From positions 3,344,801 through 3,408,800 of the forward strand of contig CM067317.1 in assembly GCA_034231615.1 (NCBI GenBank): a DNA stretch of 64,000 nt, read 5' to 3'. The translations under genes and the position numbers were made by a program. Origin of the DNA: Meghimatium bilineatum (Eukaryota > Mollusca > Gastropoda > Stylommatophora > Philomycidae). The notes below the pieces were generated by a model. That model was given only the letters and a program-made list of their open reading frames with translations, searched no databases and was not told where the DNA came from. Below, piece by piece: positions 1 through 11,059 of the stretch (the first letter of the stretch is position 1; every line of letters begins with the position of its first letter).

Positions 1-238
1 GATATTCTTGTACACTCCACCATGAAGATATTCTTGTACACTCCGCCATGAAGATATTCTTGTACACTCCACCATGAAGATATTCTTGTACACTCCACCA
101 TGAAGATATTCTTGTACACTCCACCATGGGATATTCTTGTACACTCCACCATGGGATATTCTTGTACACTCCACCATGAAGATATTCTTGTACACTCCAC
201 CATGAAGATATTCTTGTACACTCCACCATGAAGATATT
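1..238. repeat. Tandem repeat, about 26-bp unit
   Basis: About nine copies of a unit containing tcttgtacactccaccatg. Most units are 26 bp and two near 125-170 are 24 bp. It reaches the left edge of the window, so the array may be longer. Confidence 0.95.
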
Positions 239-502
239 TTTGTAGTCGGTTGATAGCCTCTTCATTTATTGATGATGGGTTATTCAAAATTTGCTCAAAG
301 TGGTCTACCCAGAGCTGCAGGATTTTATCTTTTTCTACGATTAGTTAAAGCTAGTAAGCTTTAGCTAGCAAGCTAAATATCAACTAGGCTACGGTGCTGT
401 AACCTGGTGATATAGCAAGTAAGCTAAATATTAATTAGGCTACAGCGCTGCTTAAACATACACTTCTAAACAAGAGATAATAAAGTGATAAAATAATCTA
501 AC
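239..502. other. PMCA intron, no gene seen
   Basis: Non-coding sequence downstream of the PMCA TM4 exon. Around 345-455 there is an imperfect direct duplication of about 65 bp built on aagctaaatat and aggctac; otherwise nothing recognisable. Confidence 0.6.
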
Positions 503-717
503 CTTGACTGAATAGGCCAAGGCCAGGGTGACAGCTAGAGGTAGACCCTCTGGTACAGCTACTACAAGTACAGTCACACCAATGATGAAATACTTTACAA
601 AGATTTCAATGTTTTTTGTTGTGTCAGCGGAGGTCCATGTCCTACCATTAACAACAAACTCACGAATGCAGAACTGCACAATAAGTATAATAACAGTCAG
701 AACAGCTATGGCAGTAC
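503..717 (-). CDS. ATP2B: PMCA exon: TM3, extracellular loop, TM4 with PEGLPL
   Basis: The 215-nt exon encodes TM3 ([15 protein letters not shown]), a short extracellular loop containing [10 protein letters not shown], then [19 protein letters not shown] and [20 protein letters not shown] in TM4 is the P-type ATPase motif contributing to the transmembrane Ca2+ site and is intact. The acceptor is CTCTGCCAG and the donor GTTAGA; phase is 1 in and 0 out. The next exon would be expected to carry the DKTGT phosphorylation site, but positions 1-502 hold nothing like it, so it lies outside the window. Confidence 0.95.
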
Positions 718-844
718 CTGGCAGAGAGAAGGCAACAAGAGATTAATCAATAGTCTACTGCCAGTTTGTAACATTGTTTGTGTGCGTGTGTGTGCGAGAC
801 AGATAGACACAGCTCAATAGTTGCTCTATCAGTTTTCTCTTTCA

Positions 845-1622
845 TGTATACAATCATTGTGTCAACATTCTATTTGATGTATACAATCATTGTGTCAAAA
901 TTCTATTTGATGTATACAATCATTGTGTCAACATTCTTCTATTTGATGTATACAATCATTGTGTCAACATTCTATTTGATGTATACAATCATTGTGTCAA
1001 CATTCTTCTATTTGATGTATACAATCATTGTGTCAACATTCTTCTATTTGATGTATACAATCATTGTGTCAACATTCTTCTATTTGATGTATACAATCAT
1101 TGTGTCAACATTCTATTTGATGTATACAATCATTGTGTCAACATTCTTCTATTTGATGTATACAATCATTGTGTCAACATTCTATTTGATGTATACAATC
1201 ATTGTGCCAACATTCTTCTATTTGATGTATACAATCATTGTGTCAACATTCTTCTATTTGATGTATACAATCATTGTGTCAACATTCTATTTGATGCATG
1301 CAATCATTGTGTCAACATTCTTCTATTTGATGTATACAACCATTGTGTCAACAATTTGATGTATACAATCATCGTGTCAACATTCTTCTATTTGATGTAT
1401 ACAATCATTGTGTCAACATTCTATTTGATGTATACAATCCTTGTGTCAACATTCTTCTATTTGATGTATACAATCATTGTGTCAACAATTTGATGTATAC
1501 AATCATTGTGTCAACATTCTTCTATTTGATGTATACAATCATTGTCAACAGTTTGATGTATACAATCATTGTGTCAACATTCTATTTGATGTATACAATC
1601 ATTGTGTCAACATTCTTCTATT
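845..1622. repeat. Tandem repeat with 33-bp and 36-bp units
   Basis: About 22 units starting ttgatgtatacaatcattgt. The units alternate between 33 and 36 bp (with or without an extra ttc) plus a few shorter variants near 1350, 1490 and 1545. Because both lengths are multiples of three, the array stays open and reads as repeated MYTIIVSTFYL. That reading is an artefact: there is no start context or signal of coding use, and the array lies in a PMCA intron. Confidence 0.95.
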
Positions 1623-1744
1623 AACTGACGCCTTTTTCACTGCTGTTGTTAAAGATTTCTTGCAACATTTCACTCAATCATCTATTCAATATTGTATTTG
1701 AATGAGCTAACACATCAAACTTCCCCAAGAAATAATGCACACTC

Positions 1745-2010
1745 CAATCAAGATCTCCATGGTTTAGTAGTTAAGTCATTCACCATGCGCTCAAGAGGTC
1801 ATGGCTTTGAATATTGCTCCTGGCATCTAGTTTACCAAAAATATTTTTAACAAGATTTCTGATGATTATTGATTGAATTTAAGATATTTTGTGTTGAGCA
1901 GTACTCTTGGCAGTTGGTGTGCTGCTTCACAGAGAGGACAGAATACACATGGGAAAACCTGAGTACCATAAGTCAATCATCTAGCCCTTGCAGCCTTTCC
2001 TGGTCCAATC
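1745..2010 (+). mobile_element. tRNA-derived SINE, family A, copy 1
   Basis: The 5' part (ccatggtttagtagttaag) resembles a pol III A box, and ggtcatggctttgaat 50 bp on is a decayed B box. The body includes atgggaaaacctgagtacca and agtcaatcat. A second copy at 46445-46700 has the same order: caagaggtcatgg, then the cttggcag block, then atggggaaaatctgagtac and agtcaatc. Two copies with shared order and a tRNA-like head support a SINE. Ends are approximate. Confidence 0.7.
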
Positions 2011-2259
2011 AATCAATATACTACATATCTTATGCTGAACCATAAGATACATGTGAAAAGGTATTTATTACTAGAAGACAGTGACATCAATATTTTCAAA
2101 GGAGTTCATCAGATAGAAATGAAGTAGAATTCCATCATTCAGAAGTGACTATACAATTACAGACTGTACAGAAAATGACATGTCAGCATCATTCAGAAGT
2201 GACTTTATTATTCAGTTATAGACTACTTCAATCTTTCCGGTTCCGGTTCAAGATGGAAG

Positions 2260-3140
2260 TACGAGGCGTGTTCAAATGAAAACGGGACTTGTTACACCAC
2301 GCGTGATAGAGCGCACTGATATTGATGACATTTTGCACTAGTAATGAGTATCCAATAATTTACATACGGTCACGTGTTCATCTTCCCAGCATGCATATGT
2401 GCTGCAGAAGACTGTTAACAATATGGCGGGTGTGATTCCGAACCCGTCCAAAGTGAATCAGCGTGCTGTGATCCAGTTTCTTTCATTTGAAGGATGTCAA
2501 GCAGTAGACATTCATCGGAGAATGAAGGCAGCATATGGTGACAAATGTTTGTCGAGGACCAGAGTGATGGAGTGGGTGCGTATGTTTAAAGACGGACGTG
2601 AGTTAACGGCAGATCTTGCACGGCCAGGTCAGGCGCATATTGTTGCAACAGAAGAAGCCATAGCCGTGCTTGATAAAGCAGTACTGACTGACCGTCGTCG
2701 GAGCATTCGTTCGCTTGCAGAAGAATTCCATATGTCAATTGGGACAGCCCACATGGTTGTTCGGAAGAAATTGAACTATCGGAAGGTGTGTTCACAGTGG
2801 GTCCCACGGATGTTGACTGACCACCATAAGGAAGAACGGATGGGGTGGAGTTTGAACCAAGCACTAAAGGGACAGCGATTCAACAGCGACGCTGACGTGA
2901 AGACAGCGGTGACCACATGGTTCAGAGAACAGCCACGCAACTTTTTCTCGGACGGCATTCGACGTCTACCTAAACAGTGGGATGCTTGCCTAAATGCATA
3001 CAGAGATTTTTTCTGATGAACCCAGGTGCATTCTTATTCACAAGTGGTTGCTTTGTTCAATTCCGTTGAAAATATTAAATTGCGTATGATACTTTTTAAA
3101 TAAATCCACAAGTCCCGTTTTCATTTGAACACGCCTCGTA
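2260..3140. mobile_element. Internally deleted mariner transposon with perfect TIRs and TA duplication
   Basis: Perfect 31-bp terminal inverted repeats lie at 2262-2292 (starting cgaggcgtgttcaaatgaaa) and 3108-3138. Each is flanked by TA (2260-2261 and 3139-3140), the target duplication of Tc1/mariner elements. The element is 877 bp, against about 1.3 kb for complete mariners, and encodes a transposase lacking its catalytic middle (see 2423-3016). Identical TIRs argue for a recent insertion and suggest it was mobilised in trans. Confidence 0.93.
2423..3016 (+). CDS. Mariner transposase with catalytic domain deleted, ORF still open
   Basis: The 197-residue ORF starts at ATG 2423 (MAGVIPNPSKVNQRAVIQFL). 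Residues 1-135 are the paired-like DNA-binding region, with a first helix-turn-helix (SFEGCQAVDIHRRMKAAYG), the linker (ARPGQAH) and a second helix-turn-helix (RRRSIRSLAEEFHMSIGTAH). At KEERM/GWSLNQALKG (about 2840-2860) it jumps to the mariner C-terminus (RFNSDADVKTAVTTWF, FFSDGIRRLPKQWDACL). The whole DDD catalytic core, including all three aspartates, is missing, about 140 residues against a normal length near 345. It cannot transpose DNA by itself but could still bind the TIRs. The junction is in frame with no stop, which is unusual for random decay. It lies within a PMCA intron, antisense to the gene. Confidence 0.9.
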   Translation: MAGVIPNPSKVNQRAVIQFLSFEGCQAVDIHRRMKAAYGDKCLSRTRVMEWVRMFKDGRELTADLARPGQAHIVATEEAIAVLDKAVLTDRRRSIRSLAEEFHMSIGTAHMVVRKKLNYRKVCSQWVPRMLTDHHKEERMGWSLNQALKGQRFNSDADVKTAVTTWFREQPRNFFSDGIRRLPKQWDACLNAYRDFF

Positions 3141-3319
3141 GTTGTGTTCTTCGTACTTGCTATGGTCGGTTGATCTGTGTCCTAATAAGCACAATCGTAA
3201 AACCCCCACCATTCTTGAAACAGAGGTTTACTGATTCTTTATGTGATGGAGGTTTGTTTTAATATTTTCGGATGTAAACAGTATTAAAAAATCAGTTACT
3301 GGAACGTCAGAACTAAAGC

Positions 3320-3412
3320 TGCAGGCAGCAGACTGCATCATATGGAGAACCAAAACCTCTGCCCTATGTGTTGCTTGCGGCACGAAAGGAACAAACTAAC
3401 TAACTATATTCT
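3320..3412 (+). mobile_element. Possible LINE 3' tail ending in (CTAA)n
   Basis: A G+C-richer stretch ends in aactaactaacta, the same tail that closes the two RNase H LINE copies at 50230 and 63637. The body does not clearly align with those copies, so this may be a different family or only the decayed 3' end. Confidence 0.35.
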
Positions 3413-3834
3413 GTACAGAAAAAATGAGCATCAGAAGTGAATTTATCCATGATGGTAGTCAACTATAAAATTATTGGTTTGGTTAGTGCAAAAAGTTGAC
3501 TGCTATATCTGGTTTAACAGAACATTCATTCGAGTGCATCCTCAGTTCTGTAGAGAAAGTAAAGACAACTAGACATCATAATTAGTTTAGCAGTCAAGCT
3601 TTATTGTTGTCACATATTGCTTGCTTTGACAAGTTTATGAAAAATTATTTCTGGAAGAGACAATAAATATCCATCTGTACAGCCTACATTGGTACAATTG
3701 AAGAGAAGAGGAAGATTGCCTGTAATAGAGATTAAACGTGTGACCGAGTTATCATTGTATGAGTAGAAGTGTGTGAGGTGTTACTACAACCATAGAACCA
3801 CGCATAACACATCTGTGTCTACATACAGACTAAC
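3413..3834. other. PMCA intron, no gene seen
   Basis: AT-rich intronic sequence between the mariner/CTAA region and the lipid-binding exon. I see no conserved coding or repeat signal. Confidence 0.5.
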
Positions 3835-3976
3835 CAGCATATCCAATTTGAATAGCGAGTCGAGTCAACTTGGACTGCAGGACAGATTTCTCTTTTCGAG
3901 AGCCGCTCTTTGCCTTGTGTTCAGTATCTGTGGTGGTGACTGTGGCATCGGTGCCACTTCCAAGTCTATCATCAAC
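3835..3976 (-). CDS. ATP2B: PMCA exon: phospholipid-binding segment before TM3
   Basis: The 142-nt exon reads VDDRLGSGTDATVTTTD, then TEHKAKSGSRKEK and SVLQSKLTRLAIQIGYAG. The last block matches the highly conserved PMCA segment that precedes TM3 and, in vertebrate pumps, binds acidic phospholipids and takes part in autoinhibition. The acceptor is TGTCTCAG and the donor GTTAGT; entry is phase 0 and exit phase 1. It joins the next exon as [15 protein letters not shown], giving a continuous TM3. Confidence 0.93.
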
Positions 3977-4014
3977 CTGAGACAATACAAATAGACATGA
4001 TAATGAAATAATCC

Positions 4015-4235
4015 CTTTAACTGTGAGATGGTAGCTCTTATAAGCCCATAACCTTTCTGACAAAAGCACAGGTCCCCCTCAGTTGAGTAACAGACGTGAC
4101 CTCAAATGTTGTCTGAAAGGCATGGTTGTTAGGACATTTATGGATGTATGTTTAGTCCCTGAAGGGAGACATTCCAGCCCAGCAGTATCGCAGGATCATC
4201 ACACCCAGCCAGGAGTGCAGCATAACTAGTTCATA
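4015..4235 (-). mobile_element. Dispersed repeat R1, copy on minus strand
   Basis: Read on the minus strand, 4140-4215 contains gctgcactcctggc and cccttcaggga in the same order as in 41090-41245 and 45060-45205. The flanking block at 4025-4065 (tagctcttataagcccata) matches 25665-25700 (tagctcttgacagcccatag). The family is unclassified; R1 may be part of a LINE. Confidence 0.5.
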
Positions 4236-4599
4236 ATTCTTGACTTTGAACAGGATAATCAAGTTGTGCTAATCACTGCAAACACACATAATAACACACA
4301 CAAATGAACATTTTGGCCAAAAAAGCCCTTTTCAAGAGCACATTCACAGCAAAATATGAGTAAGAACTAGTACCCTACTGGGCTGTGTCTATATTTGCTC
4401 TGCTATTTTAATGTGAACATCAAATGTCGTTATTATTTGTCATATTTTGCCATGAATGTGTATTCTTTTATGTATGTTCTTGGTAAAGGCTCTTTCTTAG
4501 TCGAAATGTTGATTTGTGTGTTTCAAGTGATTACCAAAACTTCACTACCCATTTCCAAGTTTTGCCTGTTTGATTACAGTTTTGCTGCAGCAAGTACAT

Positions 4600-4877
4600 A
4601 AAAGAGCAACAAGCCACCAGCTGAAGGCAGTGCTCAGAGCTTCATGCTGAAGAAGACCCAACTGAGATGGGCTGGACGTGCGCACGACTCACAAATACAT
4701 CCCAAAACAGCTGATTATGGCAAGCTCCTTAGTGGAAAAACAAGTGGTCAGTGGACAGAAGAAGTGATTAAACTAATTCTCCAAAAGTGCTTCAATACTG
4801 ATATCATGTCATATCCTGTGAGTCTGTCGCTCAGAATTGCCCTATGTGGCATAGAAAAACCAACAAAAGGTGACTAA
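4600..4877 (+). pseudogene. LINE reverse transcriptase C-terminal remnant
   Basis: The frame from 4644 reads LKKTQLRWAGRAHDSQIHPK, then ADYGKLLSGKTSGQWTEEV and KCFNTDI. This follows the common non-LTR pattern RWAGHV.RM..+..PK...YGEL..GKRS.G. that lies near the end of the polyprotein. The N-terminal RT, endonuclease and 3' end are absent. It is a 5'-truncated dead fragment in a PMCA intron. Confidence 0.65.
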
Positions 4878-4967
4878 AATCAAATAGAGACATAATTTTC
4901 AAGTGAATATCACATCAGGTCCTTTTATTGTGTTCTTTATTTGTTCTCAAACTCCAAATGAAAATAT

Positions 4968-5128
4968 TTTGTATCATGACAAAGATTCTAATAAATTTCT
5001 AGATTGTATCATGACAAAGATTCTAATAAATTTCTAGATTGTATCATGACAAAGATTCTAATAAATTTCTAGATTGTATCATGACAAATATTCTAATAAA
5101 TTTCTAGATTGTATCATGACAATGATTC
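4968..5128. repeat. 35-bp tandem repeat
   Basis: About 4.5 copies of a unit containing gtatcatgacaaagattcta, at 35-bp spacing (for example 4971 and 5006). It lies 65 bp downstream of the PMCA exon 5194-5273. Confidence 0.93.
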
Positions 5129-5193
5129 TACTAGATCTCTAGCGAGATGTAATCTAAAAATATTAGATGGGTTGATGATAAAAAATGCTGTAC

Positions 5194-5273
5194 CTGACTC
5201 TCGTCAGGATGGGCGTTCGGGGCCCCATGTGAGTTGTTGCCTTCATGAAGCTTCAGCTGAATAGTTTCCATGT
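5194..5273 (-). CDS. ATP2B: PMCA exon: linker within splice site A region
   Basis: The 80-nt exon has an acceptor CTCACCAG and donor GTACAG. It reads D-METIQLKLHEGNNSHG then APNAHPDESQ. The METIQLKL start resembles the EMQPLKS-type stretch found at the same place in vertebrate PMCAs. It enters in phase 1 and leaves in phase 0, so it is the adaptor between the phase-1 exons upstream and the phase-0 exon at 3976; if it were skipped from a phase-1 exon the reading frame would hit a stop at once. I therefore expect it to be constitutive. Confidence 0.8.
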
Positions 5274-5499
5274 CTGGTGAGAGAGCAGAAAGTCAGACAT
5301 CAAAGACATTTGTTGCAAACAGTGTATAATCACAGCTACTAGTTTGACTATCACCTTCATTGTGTTGCTAGTTGGGACAAAACAATCCTGTTTGTATATT
5401 TGCATGTTGGAGTATGATGGGTCATTACAATTCACGTTCTCGTCAAAACTTCTCACTGATAACTGGAGATAGGAAACATGAAACTGACAACAGAGAACT

Positions 5500-7445
5500 C
5501 ATGTGTTACCTATGAAATGAAACTATAATGATGTGTTTCTTATGACACAGAACAAATGTTTTAGTATGACAAACTAATTATGTGTTTCCTATGACAAAAT
5601 ACTAATAATGTGTTTTCTATGACATGAAACTGCAATGTGTTTCCTATAACATAAAACTATAATAATAATGTGTCCTATGACAGGAGATTATAATGATGTG
5701 TTTTCTATAACATAAAACTATAATGATGTGTTTTCTATAACATGAAACTATAATAATGTGTTATCTATAACATGAAACTATAATAATGTGTTTTCTATAA
5801 CATGAAACTATAATAATGTGTTTTCTATAACATGAAACTATAATAATGTGTTTTCTATAACATGAAACTATAATAATGTGTCCTATGACATGAAACTATA
5901 ATAATGTGTTATCTATAACATGAAACTATAATAATATGTTATCTATAACATGAAACTATAATGATGTGTTTTCTATAACATGAAACTATAATAATGTGTT
6001 TTCTATAACATGAAACTATAATAATGTGTTATCTATAACATGAAACTATAATAATGTGTTATCTATAACATGAAACTATAATAATGTGTTATCTATAACA
6101 TGAATATATAATAATGTGTTATCTATAACATGAAACTATAATAATGTGTTTTCTATAACATGAAACTATAATAATGTGTTATCTATAACATGAAACTATA
6201 ATAATGTGTTTTCTATAACATGAAACTATAATAATGTGTTATCTATAACATGAAACTATAATAATGTGTTATCTATAACATGAAACTATAATAATGTGTT
6301 ATCTATAACATGAAACTATAATAATACTAATGTGTCATATAACATGAAACTATAATAATGTGTTACCTATGATATGAAACTATAATAATGTGTTATCTAT
6401 AACATGAAACTATAATAATGTGTTACCTGTAATATGAAACTATAATAATGTGTTTTCTATAACATGAAACTATAATAATGTGTTATCTATAACATGAAAC
6501 TATAACAATGTGTTATCTATAACATGAAACTATAATAATGTGTCCTATGACATGAAACTATAATAATGTGTTATCTATAACATGAAACTATAATAATGTG
6601 TTATCTATAACATGAAACTATAATGATGTGTTTTCTATAACATGAAACTATAATAATGTGTTTTCTATAACATGAAACTATAATAATGTGTTATCTATAA
6701 CATGAAACTATAATAATGTGTTATCTATAACATGAAACTATAATAATGTGTTTTCTATAACATGAAACTATAATAATGTGTTATCTATAACATGAAACTA
6801 TAATAATGTGTTTTCTATAACATGAAACTATAATAATGTGTTATCTATAACATGAATATATAATAATGTGTTATCTATAACATGAAACTATAATAATGTG
6901 TTTTCTATAACATGAAACTATAATAATGTGTTATCTATAACATGAAACTATAATAATGTGTTTTCTATAACATGAAACTATAATAATGTGTTATCTATAA
7001 CATGAAACTATAATAATGTGTTTTCTATAACATGAAACTATAATAATGTGTTTTCTATAACATGAAACTATAATAATGTGTTTTCTATAACATGAAACTA
7101 TAATAATGTGTTTTCTATAACATGAAACTATAATAATGTGTTATCTATAACATGAAACTATAATAATGTGTTATCTATAACATGAAACTATAATAATGTG
7201 TTACCTATGATATGAAACTATAATAATGTGTTACCTGTAATATGAAACTATAATAATGTGTTATCTATAACATGAAACTATAATAATGTGTTATCTATAA
7301 CATGAAACTATAATAATGTGTTACCTATGACATGAAACTATAATAATGTGTTATTTATAACATGAAACTATATTAAGGTGTTTTCTATAACATGAAACTA
7401 TAATAATACTAATGTGTCCTATAACATGAAACTATAATAATGTGC
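5500..7445. repeat. Large 30-bp minisatellite array
   Basis: About 1.9 kb, more than 60 copies of a 30-bp unit containing ctataacatgaaactataat followed by aatgtgtt. Main variants differ at one base (gttatct or gttttct), and their alternation is not random. Left-hand units (5500-5700) are more divergent, and shorter units appear near 6330 and 7410. The unit has no dyad symmetry and no spacers, so it is not a CRISPR. The core is 85% or more A+T. Confidence 0.97.
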
Positions 7446-8030
7446 TTCCTATGACACAACACTGACAATGTGCTTCCTGTCACAACTAGCAGACAACATC
7501 TGATATCAAATGAATATGAACAAAGAGGATAGTAGCTGGTGTAGACAAGAGAAGTAAGATATGACACTGTGTTAGCTCCACAGTAAAGGCAGGCATACAA
7601 CAGTTTTGATTTAGATGTAAAAACAAATACAGTGCAGCTGTCTAGGAGTACTGCATGCAATATTAGCATGCATTTGTACAAGTGATATGGTATAATGCTG
7701 CATCACAATACATGAGTATATACTAGCTGAGATAAGCAATCAGAACATCCAAGATTGCAGTATCAAGATTCAATTAGTTAGTCAATATAAATGGGAGAAA
7801 AATAACTAGAATTTATATAAGGACCATATTCTGACATATTACACTGGAATCAAACAGGTAAAATATTACACTGGAATCAAACAGGTAAAACAGCTGATGG
7901 GATAACAGTATGATGTTATCTCTAGATCAATGTGCAAACTTGCATTGAGCAAAGACAAGAGACATCATGTTTTCATAATAATGTTGTAACAACGGCCTTC
8001 CATTCCACTGATACTTTCTCAAAGCTGATG
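7446..8030. other. PMCA intron, no gene seen
   Basis: AT-rich. The only structure is a 27-bp tandem duplication at about 7837-7890 (tattacactggaatcaaaca, twice). Confidence 0.5.
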
Positions 8031-8034
8031 TTTG

Positions 8035-8345
8035 TTGCATGGTTTCTTGTCTCCTTCTCAAAGGGCTTCAAGGAATACTTAAAGAACTGCATCAAACACT
8101 GTTATCATTAATCCCAGCCTCTGGGAGACTGCAACTCTTGATCTCTCAGCTTGGCACACTCAGATCACAGCTGGCATCACAAAATTTTAAAAAGAAAGAA
8201 CACTACAGACAATATACAAGAGACAGAAACGGAAGGAAAGATCTGAAAATGCTCCTACTCTGGACTCTCTGCGTGCATGCACACACTGCAATGGATCTTT
8301 CCTGGCATAAATCTGATTCATCTGGCACCTACAAACTAAAATCTA
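8035..8345 (+). pseudogene. LINE 3'-terminal remnant with CCHH-type zinc finger
   Basis: With a frameshift near 8105 the sequence reads GFKEYLKNCIKHC, then INPSLWETATLDLSAWHTQI, a charged KRQKRKERSE stretch and CTHCNGSFLA with two stops before the last His. This order (short acidic-aromatic block, W..A..RS.W, basic run, C-x2-C finger) is the usual C-terminal end of a widespread group of invertebrate LINE polyproteins. At least three disabling changes are visible. No RT core is present, so it is a 5'-truncated insertion. Confidence 0.7.
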
Positions 8346-8359
8346 AACCAAAATAGACA

Positions 8360-9755
8360 ACCACCAAATGTTTTTGTTTTTTCCCCATCATTTTTCGTCT
8401 CATTTGTGTATTGTTTTTCATGCCATGCCCATCTTTGCTTGTGAAGGAGTAACATCACCATCATCATATTACACAAAGAAGATCTCAGTTACAGTGCACA
8501 AAATGGGGTTTGACATGTCATATCTTTCCTTGTTTGGTGGTGACTTTTTATTGAGAAAAACTGGAGAAGTGATGCTGATCTATTGAATAAATCCAACAGG
8601 TCAGATGTTAGTTCCCCTGATAAAATTGATATCTGAGCTGTAAATGATACATTTAATGTGTGCAGTATGTTTGTCAATAACCCCAGCAATTGTAAGCGAT
8701 TATCTATTACTTTCTATATGCAGTGGGGTGGATTTTCTTAGCTTTATTTCATATCCAGGAGACTTCAGCTTTCAGTTTAATGCAATGACTGTTTAAGGAG
8801 TCATTCACTCAGAGGGGTATGGGTATATGTCACAAGATGAGCTGATAGTTTTCCTGGGTCACCCAACATGCATCTTTCCTCAATGAGGTGCTTCACAGCC
8901 AGCGAGCTATTCCTTGTGTAGGAAGACCATTCCATTACCACCCTTTGTGCCCCTAGGTTTTTTGAGTACCTAATTTTTTTTCTGTTTGGGCCATGATGGA
9001 CAACAATGACAGTTGAATTAGGCCCAGTATTGGTACAACTTTCTAGACGAGGTGCTGCTTTGCCAAACACGTTGGAATCTGGGATTTAACCTGTGCGTTT
9101 CTCACACACTCGCCATGTCTGCTTATGATGACCTGCCAGGCGACGCCTATGTTTTTTTTTTTTTAACTCTTCACCATTGCATATATCACCAAAAGAAGTG
9201 GGTAGATTGTGCCTATCTCAAACGAGGAACTTCGTAGTGGGAACCCTTGGGAACTGAACCCAATTCTCTCTGTATGAGCCGTGTTGGGCAATGGCAACAG
9301 GTGAGTTGGGCTATGTTTTCAGTGTCCTCAATGACTTGCTCCCCACTCTACATTGCCAACAGCATCCAGAGTCAGAGTATCTATACTACTTCAGTCAGAA
9401 ATGTGAATAATATGCTCTCCAACATTTGTTTATGTCCTGTGTGCAATGGGGCGCTGTATTCCAAATTTTTTTTCCATACCCAGGAGTGCATGTTCAAGCT
9501 GGCATAACCAATACCTGAGTCATGACTCCTACTTTTAATGTGGTGGGATATGTGTATCCTCGACTATGAACAGAACTTCCGCCAGTCTTCTTGTGATGCA
9601 CAGCTGTAACTTCATTGCCACCATATCTATTCACATACATAACACTGCCCTCTAGTGCATGTCATCTTTTTCCGGAATCAATGTGTACTCATAGGATCAC
9701 CATATCTTAGTGGGATCTACCCATAACGTGACATCGACATTGGCTGTCCCTCTAA
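8360..9755. other. PMCA intron with unclassified repeat-like sequence
   Basis: About 1.4 kb that is less AT-rich than its surroundings and contains several short open frames on both strands (for example 9247-9507 plus, 8801-9070 minus). None of the translations is recognisable. The base composition and adjoining elements suggest decayed mobile DNA rather than a host gene. Confidence 0.4.
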
Positions 9756-9759
9756 TGTT

Positions 9760-10060
9760 CTGCACTCTTGACTGACCAAGATGGAATACAGAGATACCTT
9801 AAATTAATATATGCCAACAGTGCTGCTAGGTGTGTTGGCATAGAGGTCTCAGAGATATTGTTTGTCTCTTTGCAGGCAATTCTCACTCCATCTACAGCAT
9901 CCACGGACATGAGCCTACAAATGTTGATCAGGAAGACAGCAAAAGCAGCTGTCTTTCTTTTTCCAGGGTGTACCACAGGGAGGTACTTTTAGGATCTTGG
10001 TTATCTTCTAACCCTGGGTCCGCATAAGAGCAATGCGAAACCCTTTGCACCCCATTTGTG
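9760..10060 (+). mobile_element. Dispersed repeat R2, copy 1
   Basis: This stretch aligns with the minus strand of 55145-55505. Shared blocks in order are gaccaagatggaat, ccaacag, agagatattg, gtctctttg, cctaca/gcctaaa, gcagctgtctt, gatcttggttatct, aaccctgggtc and aaccctttgcacc. Both copies keep an open frame (TDQDGIQRYL... here, ADQDGMYRWF... there) of similar composition. No known transposon class is evident from the translation. Confidence 0.75.
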
Positions 10061-10309
10061 CAGTATACACATGGGATCATTAAATTGATATATAGGCTCA
10101 GACTTGGACACTTCACCACATCTACCTGCATTCAGAGATCTATTGATTTTCTTGTCATGATTAACTTCACAAATAAGTAAGATTCTGTGTTTGACATGTC
10201 TGAATATAATGGTTATGGTGATAAGCTGCCTTCTTTCTGTTTTACTGTCAACATTCTCAAAATCAAATAACAAGAACTTATCATTTACCACCATTCTTTA
10301 GTAATGGGT

Positions 10310-10905
10310 CTCACAATCATAGGGTGACAGCTCCGTCTAACAATCATGGGGTGACAGCTAAGTCTCACAATCATAGGGTGACAGCTCCGTCTAACAATCA
10401 TGGGGTGACAGCTAAGTCTCACAATCATAGGGTGACAGCTCCATCTCACAATCATGGGATGACAGCTCCGTCTAACAATCATGGGGTGACAGCTAAGTCT
10501 CACAATCATGGGGTGACAGCTCCGTCTAACAATCATGGGGTGACAGCTAAGTCTCATGGGTGACAACTCCGTCTAACAATCATGGGGGGACAGCTACATT
10601 TCACAATCATGGGATGACAGCTGGGTTTCACAATCGTGGGGTGAAAGCTCAGGCTCACAATTCTGGGGTGACAGCTCTGTCTAACAATCGTTGGGTGACA
10701 GCTCAGTCTAACAATCGTTGGGTGACAGCTTGGTCTAACAATAGTTGGGTGACAGCTCTGTCTCACAACCGTGGGCTGTCATCTGGTTACCACAATCATG
10801 GGGTGACATTTCAGTCTCATAATTGTGGGGTGTAGCTAAGATTCACAATTGTGGGGTGAAAGCTTGGGCTTAGAATCGTGCGGTGACAGACCAGGCTAAA
10901 ATCAT
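10310..10905. repeat. 27-bp tandem repeat
   Basis: About 22 copies of a 27-bp unit (cacaatcatggggtgacagc plus seven bases), alternating agctaagtct and agctccgtct variants on the left and diverging to the right. A 27-bp period leaves open frames on both strands (NNHGVTAPS and CHPMIVRRS repeats); these are not taken as genes. Confidence 0.95.
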
Positions 10906-11059
10906 AAGGACTGAACAACTTCTTATCTTCTGGAGGTAAAAATGACAACCCACACAAAACATTGTGATTACCAATATGTTACAACTGCCTGTACAAAAAC
11001 ACCTTATAAAACAATTCCTGCACTTCTTACATTGAACACATGCAGTTATACAAGTTCTT

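Noticed and set aside
1..502. Search for the PMCA exon with the DKTGT phosphorylation motif
   Set aside because: No minus-strand reading resembles it; the next exon lies outside the window.
845..1622. Long open frames reading MYTIIVSTFYL repeats
   Set aside because: The frame stays open only because units are 33 or 36 bp; there is no start context, no neighbours in frame, and it lies within an intron.
5500..7445. Regular 30-bp repeat suggestive of a CRISPR array
   Set aside because: Units are head-to-tail without unique spacers, and the genome is animal.
9030..9290. Two B-box-like sequences on the minus strand (ggttaaatccc near 9085, ggttcagttcc near 9255)
   Set aside because: No A box at proper spacing for either, and no second copy; not enough for a SINE or tRNA.
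10285..10835. Open frames on both strands (NNHGVTAPS and CHPMIVRRS repeats)
   Set aside because: 27-bp tandem repeat read in frame on both strands; no gene signal.
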